Shown here in pieces: positions 58,053 through 64,000 of a DNA stretch of 64,000 bases. Below the pieces are notes generated by a model. The model was given only the letters and a program-made list of their open reading frames with translations. It made no database searches and was not told the DNA's origin. Source of the DNA: Hymenobacter properus. GTDB taxonomy: Bacteria > Bacteroidota > Bacteroidia > Cytophagales > Hymenobacteraceae. The position numbers and the translations under genes are program-made. The number at the start of each line of letters is the position of its first letter. Positions within the stretch are counted from its first letter, which is position 1. The stretch lies in contig NZ_JADQDP010000002.1 in NCBI RefSeq assembly GCF_015694735.1, positions 372,001-436,000 of the forward strand. Reading direction: 5' to 3'.

Positions 58053-58832
58053 ATGTACGCACTCGTCACCGGCGCTTCGCGCGGCATTGGCCGCGCCATT
58101 TCCCTGCAACTAGCCCGGCGCGGCTACGACCTGCTGCTGGTGGCCCGCTCCGAAGACCAACTCACGGCCCTGGCCGAGGAAATCAGCCAAAAACACCAGC
58201 GCCAGGCCAAAGTGCTGGCCCTCGACCTGGCTGCCCCCGGTGCCGCCGAAACCGTGACCGCCTGGGCCACCCAGCAAACCGACCAGCTGGCCGTATTGGT
58301 GAACAACGCCGGCTACGGCCTCTGGGGCCGCTTTGAGCAGTTGGGCCTGGCCGAGCAGCAAAACATGCTGCAATTGAACATGCATCTGCCCGTGGCCCTC
58401 ACGCACGCCCTGCTGCCGGTCCTGCACCGGGCGTCTAAAGCATACATCCTGAACGTAGCCAGCACGGCCGCCTATCAGGCGGTGCCCTCGCTCTCGCTCT
58501 ACGCGGCCAGCAAGGCGTTTCTGCTGAGTTTCAGCCGCGGCCTGCGCTACGAGTTAAAAGCTAGTAATATATCGGTGACGTGCCTGAGTCCCGGTGCCAC
58601 CACCACCAGCTTTGCTGACCGCGCCGGCATGGGCGCCGAGCTGCAAGCCACCGCCAACAAGGTCTCGATGACGCCCGAAGCCGTGGCCGAAGCCGCCGTG
58701 GCGGGCCTGCTGGCCGGCGAAGCTGAAATCATTCCCGGCGTGCTCAACAAGGTGTCGGCCGGCCTCACCAGCGTGGTGCCCAAGGGCATTGTGGAGAAAA
58801 TCGCGGCCGGGATTTACGAGAAGTATTTGTAG
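58053..58832 (+). CDS. Short-chain dehydrogenase/reductase
   Basis: A 259-residue NAD(P)-dependent oxidoreductase of the classical SDR type. The nucleotide site is TGASRGIG (about residues 6-13), NNAGYG marks the central strand, and the catalytic S-Y-K set is in LNVASTAAYQ and YAASKAF. Length and motifs fit the DltE-like subgroup. Substrate unknown. A palindromic element lies between it and the upstream PhyH gene, so a shared transcript is possible but not proven. A strong terminator follows. Confidence 0.93.
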   Translation: MYALVTGASRGIGRAISLQLARRGYDLLLVARSEDQLTALAEEISQKHQRQAKVLALDLAAPGAAETVTAWATQQTDQLAVLVNNAGYGLWGRFEQLGLAEQQNMLQLNMHLPVALTHALLPVLHRASKAYILNVASTAAYQAVPSLSLYAASKAFLLSFSRGLRYELKASNISVTCLSPGATTTSFADRAGMGAELQATANKVSMTPEAVAEAAVAGLLAGEAEIIPGVLNKVSAGLTSVVPKGIVEKIAAGIYEKYL

Positions 58833-58860
58833 GGCTAGGTGGTCATTTTGAATCAGATTT

Positions 58861-58911
58861 CATAAAAGTGAAAGCCCCAAACCTGAGTGGTTTGGGGCTT
58901 TCACTTTTATG
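58861..58911. terminator. Terminator, 23-bp perfect stem
   Basis: CATAAAAGTGAAAGCCCCAA plus ACC (58861-58883) is the exact reverse complement of 58889-58911, with loop TGAGT. Confidence 0.93.
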
Positions 58912-59261
58912 AGTCATGGTTTTTTTGAGAAACCCACAAGTTTACAAAACTCATCTACTTGGCGTATTTTGTAAACTTTGATTCGTAGACGAGTTTCTTA
59001 GACTCGCCAAGTACCGCGGTAGCTTGTTGGCATCTGGTGGCGGGAAATTATTGGCCGTTTATTGAAACGAGGAATATGTCAGCCGACTGGTCACGCTAAC
59101 GCCACCTTCGCTCTGGCCTCCACAGGGAGGCTAATATGCTCTTTCCTGGCAATAAATGGGCCCGAATGCCTCATCTGGGGGCGTATGAGAATAAAGCCCC
59201 ACCAAAAAGCCGCTAGGTTCGGGCAGGTGTAGCGGCCTTCCGAAGGAGGCAATCCCGGGGC
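58912..59261. repeat. Gene-poor stretch with interleaved inverted repeats
   Basis: AAGTTTACAAAA (58938-58949) and TTTTGTAAACTT (58967-58978) are exact reverse complements. CTCATCTAC pairs with GTAGACGAG and ACTTGGCG pairs with CGCCAAGT, but the partners are crossed rather than nested, giving a pseudoknot-like order within about 80 bases. No ORF with family features occurs here. The nature (remnant of a mobile element, structured RNA, or chance) is unknown. Confidence 0.5.
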
Positions 59262-59507
59262 TTACCCGGCGTCGCCGGACCTGGAAACGGTGGGCTCCGG
59301 GGCGTTGCGGGTCCGGGCCGAAGCCAGCAGCCTGCCGGCGTCGCGGTGCAACGCCGTCGCCGCGCGGGCCACCAGTTCGTTCAATTCCACGCCCGGCAGG
59401 GCCCCACCCAGCACGTTGATGACCGCGAGGCAGACCAGGGCGAGCCCCGCCGTGAGCAGCGCGGCTGCCCGGAACAACAGATGGGCGTAGAACTGGAGCA
59501 GGGGCAT
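59262..59507 (-). CDS. Possible small membrane protein
   Basis: An 81-residue frame with one strong hydrophobic helix (HLLFRAAALLTAGLALVCLAVI) and a polar C-terminal region ending in SRSGDAG. The start at 59507 gives MPLLQFYAHLLFRAAALL. No family recognised. A competing plus-strand frame overlaps it but looks less like a protein. Coding status is moderate; it may be a small envelope protein or chance ORF. Confidence 0.35.
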   Translation of the reverse strand: MPLLQFYAHLLFRAAALLTAGLALVCLAVINVLGGALPGVELNELVARAATALHRDAGRLLASARTRNAPEPTVSRSGDAG

Positions 59508-59851
59508 CTGGCGGGGCGGCAAAAGCAGAAAGGTGAGTCCTTCCGGCGGGCTAATATATGGAAGAAACCTAGGCCAGCACCCGGGCGCGGGTGGCCGTGT
59601 CCACTGGGTTGGTCAGCCTCCCTGAACTTGCGTTCAGGAAAACGGTCGCGCCCTAGACTTACTGCGTCTCGACAAACGAGGTTTTTGGAGCGTTTTTTGA
59701 AGGGAATGGAGCTCAAGACGGTCATGACCCATCCCCGCTTCGGGCACTTGGCCGGGACCGTTCTGCTTGTAGAGCGCTTTGAGCAAAATGCAACCTCGTT
59801 CATTAGTTGCCGGTCAAACCGATACACTCCACCTCTTTCCCCGCTACGCCC
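59508..59851. other. Intergenic region with a short hairpin
   Basis: A hairpin CCTGAAC-TTGC-GTTCAGG lies at 59621-59638. Overlapping frames on both strands between 59640 and 59820 (with basic, non-family composition) cannot be assigned; they might be a decayed gene. No promoter is recognised. Confidence 0.35.
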
Positions 59852-60295
59852 ATGAAAACGTTCCTGTGTTTGCTGGCTGCCGCTTCGCTAGGAGGTTGTC
59901 AACAACAAATGGTGGCCCCAGTGCCAGCCGCCACAACCGCGGCGCCGCTGGCTTCCGTGCAGGGGCGGATTGTGGCTGTCGAGCCCACCAAGCTCATTGC
60001 CTCCTTCAACGTCTCGCCTGTGCGCTGGCGGTGGCGGGTGGAGCTGGCGCCCCCGCTGACCCTGCCGGGCAACCCCAACAGCCACACGACGGCCTTTTCG
60101 GAAGTGAAAACCTTTTCCTTCGCCGTCGCCGACACGGCCGCGTTCCGCCCCGGCACGCGCATCTCCTTCACCTACCAAGTCCTGCCCTGGAGCCCCCCGC
60201 AGTGGTATTCCATCCCGGAAGCCATCTCTGCCGCCCCACGGCCGCCGCATTATGACTTGCCGGAAGTCACGCTGGCCAACGTTCAAGCCTTGTAA
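59852..60295 (+). CDS. Small lipoprotein of unknown function
   Basis: A 147-residue lipoprotein. The start at ATG 59852 gives MKTFLCLLAAASLGGC with lipidation at C16. The mature part has a Pro/Thr/Ala-rich linker and a compact domain (GRIVAVEPTKLIASFNVSPV, WRWRVELAPPLTLPG, FSFAVADTAAFRPGTRISFT). No known family. A strong terminator follows, so it is transcribed alone. Confidence 0.78.
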   Translation: MKTFLCLLAAASLGGCQQQMVAPVPAATTAAPLASVQGRIVAVEPTKLIASFNVSPVRWRWRVELAPPLTLPGNPNSHTTAFSEVKTFSFAVADTAAFRPGTRISFTYQVLPWSPPQWYSIPEAISAAPRPPHYDLPEVTLANVQAL

Positions 60296-60363
60296 ACCAT
60301 CCCCAGTCGGTTCACGCAAAAGGTAGCTATTCTAAAATTAAGGGCGCTTGAATGAATCCCTAA

Positions 60364-60397
60364 AAAAGCCCCGAAAATTTACATTTTCGGGGCTTTT
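60364..60397. terminator. Terminator, 15-bp perfect stem
   Basis: AAAAGCCCCGAAAAT is the exact reverse complement of ATTTTCGGGGCTTTT, with a four-base loop; it serves the convergent lipoprotein and PAP2 genes. Confidence 0.92.
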
Positions 60398-60417
60398 AGG
60401 TGCATTGCGAAGAATAT

Positions 60418-61125
60418 TCAAAGAGGAATAGAATCTTGAGCGGCGGGTTGCTGCTTTGTTACTCGCCCCGCCAGCCAGTAGGCCAGCCAGGCAAACAGCG
60501 GGGCGGCCAGCACGTCGTAGCTGTAGTGCACACGCTGGATGAGCACCAGCATGCCCACGGCCACCGTCATCAGCAGCAGGGCGCGGCGCAGCTTGCGGCC
60601 GCGCACGACCAGCGCGAGCAGCGTCATGGTGGCGGTGTGGCCCGAGAAAAACAGGTCGCGCACGATGGGCTGCGTGGTCACCTCAAAAATGCGGTCCATC
60701 ACCGGGTCGCGCAGCAGCACCAGGGCCGCGGGCGGGTCGAGGGGCAGCAGCCACAGCGTGCCCATGCGCAGCAACTGCAGAAACAGGTAGGCCCACAGGG
60801 CCCGCAGCAGCAGGTTGGGGCGCGGCAGCAGGTACACCAGCGTACCGGCCACGGCGCCGTAAATCAGCGCAAAGGTGGGCACCGATACGTCGTGCACCGG
60901 CAGCAGCGCCAGCAGCGGGTCGGCCAGTCGGTGGCCCGGGCGGGCCTGAATGAAGTGAAAGAAGCCCGGCACCACCGATAGCAGCGCGGCCATCAGCAGC
61001 AGCACCAGCGCCAGGCGCAGCCGGTAGCCGGGGCGGGCCCAGGCCGCTGCCCAGGGAGCCGGGCGGGTGGGCAACGAGGCAGAATCGGCAGGAGAGGAGT
61101 TAACCGGTTTTAAGAGAGTAGCCAC
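60418..61125 (-). CDS. PAP2/sphingomyelin-synthase-like phosphotransferase
   Basis: A 235-residue polytopic membrane protein with about six hydrophobic helices. The C-terminal catalytic motifs are FFSGHTATM (S161, H163) and RVHYSYDVLAA (H200, D204), the signature of the PAP2_C group related to sphingomyelin synthase and lipid phosphatases, rather than the classic KX6RP motif. Substrates might be sphingolipids or phospholipids; sphingolipids are common in this phylum. An exact -7 box (TATTTTTG, 61170-61177 minus strand) lies 45 bases upstream of the start. Confidence 0.85.
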   Translation of the reverse strand: MATLLKPVNSSPADSASLPTRPAPWAAAWARPGYRLRLALVLLLMAALLSVVPGFFHFIQARPGHRLADPLLALLPVHDVSVPTFALIYGAVAGTLVYLLPRPNLLLRALWAYLFLQLLRMGTLWLLPLDPPAALVLLRDPVMDRIFEVTTQPIVRDLFFSGHTATMTLLALVVRGRKLRRALLLMTVAVGMLVLIQRVHYSYDVLAAPLFAWLAYWLAGRVTKQQPAAQDSIPL

Positions 61126-61169
61126 AGAGTTAAGGCAATCAAATAATTAACCAGGAAGAAATACTGCTG

Positions 61170-61177
61170 CAAAAATA
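61170..61177 (-). promoter_or_regulatory. -7 box of PAP2-like gene
   Basis: TATTTTTG on the minus strand matches TAnnTTTG exactly. No obvious TTTG -33 element at 19-21 bases was seen. Confidence 0.35.
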
Positions 61178-61283
61178 CGGCACAAGCTCGACCGCCGCGC
61201 GGAAGCCGGTAGCATTAACGTAACATTGCAACCTGCCTGCAGGTGCCGCTGCGGGTCCATTCACCGCTAAAATTGGCTTCTCG

Positions 61284-62615
61284 ATGCGCTCCACTTCTAC
61301 ATTTGCCCTACTCACGGCCACTGCGGCCTTTGCCCTGGCTGCGCCCGCCGCACAAGCCCAAAACACAGCCCTCAATGCCCGCATTGCCCAATTGGCCGCC
61401 CAGGAAGAAACCAAAGTGATAGCCTGGCGGCGCGACATCCACGAGCACCCCGAGCTGGGCAACCAGGAAACCCGCACCGCTGCCCTCATTGCCGCCCACC
61501 TCAAAAAGCTGGGCCTGGAAGTGCAAACCGGCGTGGGCCGCACCGGCGTGGTGGGCGTGCTGCGCGGCGGCAAGCCGGGCCCGGTGGTGGCCCTGCGTGC
61601 CGACATGGACGGCCTGCCCCTCACCGAAAGCAACGACCTGCCCTTCGCCTCCAAGGTGAAAACCACCTACCTGGGCCAGCCCGTGGGCGTGATGCACGCC
61701 TGCGGCCACGACACCCACGTGGCCATGCTCATGGGCGCCGCCGAAGTGCTCAGCCAAGTGAAAGCCGACTTGCCCGGCACCGTGAAATTCATTTTCCAGC
61801 CCGCCGAAGAAGGCTCCCTGCCCGGTGTGGAGGGCGGCGCCAAGCTCATGGTGAAGGAGGGCGTGCTCGACAAGCCCAAGGTGGACGCCGTGTTCGGGGT
61901 GCACATTCAGGCCCAGACCGAGGTGGGCAACCTGAGCTACCGCCCTGGCGGCGAAATGGCTTCCTCCGACCGGTTTACCATCAAGGTGCACGGCAAGGGC
62001 GCCCACGGCGCCTACCCCTGGAACAGCGTGGACCCCGTGGTGACGGCTGCGCAGATTATTCTGGGCCTGCAAACCATCGTGAGCCGGCAGGTGAAGCTGA
62101 TTGACGACGCGGCCGTTGTCACGGTAGGCACCATCAACGGCGGCGTGCGCTACAACGTCATCCCGCCCGATGTAGAGCTGAGCGGCACCATTCGGGCCCT
62201 CAACCCCGAAGTGCAAAAGCAAATCTGGGCCAGCATCCGCCGCATTGCCACCAACATTGCCGAGAGCGCCGGGGCCACCGCCGACGTCAGCATCGAGCCC
62301 TACGTGCCCGTGACCACCAACGACCCCGCCCTCATGGCCCGGATGCTGCCCACGCTGCAGGCGGTGGCCGGCCCGGCGCATGTGCACGAAATTAAGGCTG
62401 TGACGGGTGCGGAGGACTTCTCTTTTTACCAGGAGAAGGTACCGGGCCTGTTCCTGTTCGTGGGCGGCATGGCCAAGGGGCAAGACCCCGCTACTGCGGC
62501 CGACCACCACACGGCCGGCTTCCGCATTGATGAGAGCGGGTTGACGCTAGGCGTGAAGACACTGTCGACCTTAGCCGCCGACTACCTCAACCGTACCCAA
62601 AATCAGCAAAAATAA
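61284..62615 (+). CDS. M20 family metallopeptidase / amidohydrolase
   Basis: A 443-residue secreted zinc hydrolase. A signal peptide (LTATAAFALAAPAAQAQ) precedes the M20D-type core. Metal ligands include C140, H142 and D143 (HACGHDTH), E175-E176 (PAEEG), H207 (GVHIQ) and a C-terminal histidine in HHTAGFRID. The dimerisation domain is in SSDRFTIKVHGKGAHGAYPW. M20D enzymes cleave N-acyl amino acids or short peptides (hippurate hydrolase-like). The start at 61284 is natural. It is divergent from the PAP2 gene. Confidence 0.94.
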   Translation: MRSTSTFALLTATAAFALAAPAAQAQNTALNARIAQLAAQEETKVIAWRRDIHEHPELGNQETRTAALIAAHLKKLGLEVQTGVGRTGVVGVLRGGKPGPVVALRADMDGLPLTESNDLPFASKVKTTYLGQPVGVMHACGHDTHVAMLMGAAEVLSQVKADLPGTVKFIFQPAEEGSLPGVEGGAKLMVKEGVLDKPKVDAVFGVHIQAQTEVGNLSYRPGGEMASSDRFTIKVHGKGAHGAYPWNSVDPVVTAAQIILGLQTIVSRQVKLIDDAAVVTVGTINGGVRYNVIPPDVELSGTIRALNPEVQKQIWASIRRIATNIAESAGATADVSIEPYVPVTTNDPALMARMLPTLQAVAGPAHVHEIKAVTGAEDFSFYQEKVPGLFLFVGGMAKGQDPATAADHHTAGFRIDESGLTLGVKTLSTLAADYLNRTQNQQK

Positions 62616-62824
62616 GTCCAGTTTGCTCGTTTCAAGGTAAAGGATTATTTCAATTTGGCTGAGTGCAAATTCATCTTCATGAATTGTATAAAATTTTGGC
62701 ATTAACATTAAAATTTTTAATCGATAACGTTTGCGGATTGAAATAATGTCTAGGTTGCGAAGGCAAAAGCACGAATATTGCAAAAAGTGCTAAGCCTTTC
62801 CCACCACATTTTTCATCCATTTAA

Positions 62825-64000
62825 ATGAGAAAACAATACTCAGCTGTAGCATTAACTCTGCTCGGCGCCTTGGCCGCTACCACGGCTCACGCTCAGGATG
62901 CCGCGCGCATCCAAACCAAGGTTTTGGGCGACGACAAACAGCCCGTGCTGGTGCAATTCAACGCCGAAGGCAAGATGGCCCTGCGCGGCCTGAGCGGCGA
63001 ACAGGTGCTGCGGCAGCAGCTGGCCCTTACCAACGCCGACCAGATGCGCGTGGCCCGCGTCGAAACCGACCAACTGGGCTTCACGCACCAGAAGTTCTCG
63101 CAGTACTACCAAGGCATTCGGGTAGAGCACGCCGACTACACGGTGCACGCCAAGGGCGGCACGGTAGAAAGCATCAGCGGCGACTTCGAGCGCATTTCGG
63201 GCCTGAATACCACGCCCGGCCTGAATGAGAGCACCGCTCTGAGCCGCGCCCTGGCCCACGTAGGTGCCCGCAAGTACATGTGGCAAACCAATGAAGCCAA
63301 CGCCAACGAATTCGCCCCGACCGGCGAGTTGGTGATTGTGCGTGATATGCGCCAAGGCGCTGAGAACGGCCCGCTGGTGCTGGCCTGGAAGTTCAACGTG
63401 TACGCCGCGCAGCCCATTAGCCGCTCCTACGTGTATGTGGACGCCCACACCGGCCAGGTGGTGTTGCAAGACAACATCATCAAGCACGCGGCGGCCACCG
63501 GCACCTTTGCCACGGCCTACAGCGGCACCCGCTCGTTTGCCGACGGCACCACCACCGGCGGCTATTTCCTGCGCGAAACCACCCGCGGCCTCGGCATCCA
63601 GACCTTCAACTGTAAGAAGAGCAACAGCTATACTTCGGCCACCGACTTCATCGACGCCGACAACAACTGGACGTCGGCCGAGTACAACAACGCCAACTTC
63701 GACAACGTGGCCGGCGACGCCCACGTGGGTGCCCAAGCCACCTACGACTACTGGAAGAACGTGCACGGCCGCAACTCCTACGACAACGCCGGTGCCATCA
63801 TCAAAAGCTACGTGCACTTCGACGACGTGCCCGGCGGTGCCGGCTACGAAAATGCCTACTGGGACGGCGTGCGCATGACCTACGGCGACGGCGCTACCCG
63901 TTTCCGCCCCCTGACGGCCCTGGACGTGTGCGGCCACGAAATCGGCCACGCCGTGTGCGAGAAAACGGCCAACCTGACCTACGCCAACGAGTCGGGCGCC
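62825..64000 (+). CDS. M4 family metallopeptidase (thermolysin-like), truncated by window edge
   Basis: 392 residues from the ATG at 62825, still open at base 64000. A signal peptide (ends near TTAHAQ) is followed by an FTP propeptide and PepSY-like region (LGFTHQKFSQYYQGIRVEHADYTV), then the peptidase with zinc-binding HEIGH (H371, E372, H375; sequence DVCGHEIGHAVCEKTANLTY). The third zinc ligand expected near NEA, after NESGA, lies just outside the window. Secreted endopeptidases of this type often carry a T9SS sorting domain in this phylum; that part is not visible here. Confidence 0.95.
   Translation, partial: MRKQYSAVALTLLGALAATTAHAQDAARIQTKVLGDDKQPVLVQFNAEGKMALRGLSGEQVLRQQLALTNADQMRVARVETDQLGFTHQKFSQYYQGIRVEHADYTVHAKGGTVESISGDFERISGLNTTPGLNESTALSRALAHVGARKYMWQTNEANANEFAPTGELVIVRDMRQGAENGPLVLAWKFNVYAAQPISRSYVYVDAHTGQVVLQDNIIKHAAATGTFATAYSGTRSFADGTTTGGYFLRETTRGLGIQTFNCKKSNSYTSATDFIDADNNWTSAEYNNANFDNVAGDAHVGAQATYDYWKNVHGRNSYDNAGAIIKSYVHFDDVPGGAGYENAYWDGVRMTYGDGATRFRPLTALDVCGHEIGHAVCEKTANLTYANESGA

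Noticed and set aside
59381-59827. 148-codon minus-strand frame with basic composition
   Set aside because: Overlaps the small membrane protein and lipoprotein starts, has no recognised motif; it could be a decayed gene but cannot be supported.

Overview
The window looks like a chromosomal segment of a GC-rich aerobic Bacteroidota bacterium of the Hymenobacter type. This is inferred from three secreted proteins with Por-type (T9SS) C-terminal sorting domains, a TamL lipoprotein/TamB pair, a DUF6377-type regulator beside a SusB-like GH97 enzyme, Bacteroidota-type -7 boxes (TAnnTTTG) upstream of several genes, and the lack of clear Shine-Dalgarno sequences. No phage, plasmid, CRISPR array or intact insertion sequence was seen. 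Both ends cut genes: a MscS channel on the left and an M4 metallopeptidase on the right.

Layout. 1-2430: MscS channel and a TerB-like/glycine-rich protein, converging on a nested palindrome, then two tRNA-Val genes each with its own terminator. 2546-8047: a starch/maltodextrin module (membrane DUF6377 regulator, GH97 alpha-glucosidase, GH13 lipoprotein amylase), with no SusC/SusD in view. 8.2-13.3 kb: aldo/keto reductase, TPR protein, small secreted and zinc-ribbon-like proteins, GNAT-like protein. 13.4-21.1 kb: tamL and tamB on the minus strand. 21.3-24.2 kb: a GH77 4-alpha-glucanotransferase with two N-terminal starch-binding domains, functionally linked to the 4-8 kb module. 24.7-37.0 kb: two very large T9SS cargo proteins, one with thrombospondin-3-like calcium repeats and one of about 2,724 residues with eleven DUF11-like repeats and a glycine-rich insert. 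37-48 kb: flavoprotein reductase, orphan ECF sigma factor, alpha/beta hydrolase, patatin-barrel protein, a third T9SS cargo, DUF486 protein, KirBac-type potassium channel, zinc-dependent phospholipase C/nuclease-like protein, peptide deformylase and RuvX. 48-58.8 kb: S41 protease, homogentisate dioxygenase, two lipoprotein/secreted families including a tandem duplicated unknown family, HMG-CoA reductase, two coupled TonB-domain proteins, PhyH dioxygenase and an SDR. 58.9-64 kb: a repeat-rich gene-poor stretch, small membrane protein and lipoprotein, PAP2-type lipid enzyme, M20 peptidase and the truncated M4 protease.

The most striking non-coding feature is a family of long near-perfect palindromes (about 80-190 bp; arms up to 44 bp without mismatch) at nine intergenic sites between 8 and 58 kb. 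Their ends lie within a few to a few tens of bases of stop codons, and they share a core resembling GTCATcctGAGCGcAGCGAAG. They resemble REPIN-like doublets or bidirectional terminators. No mobilising RAYT gene is in the window.
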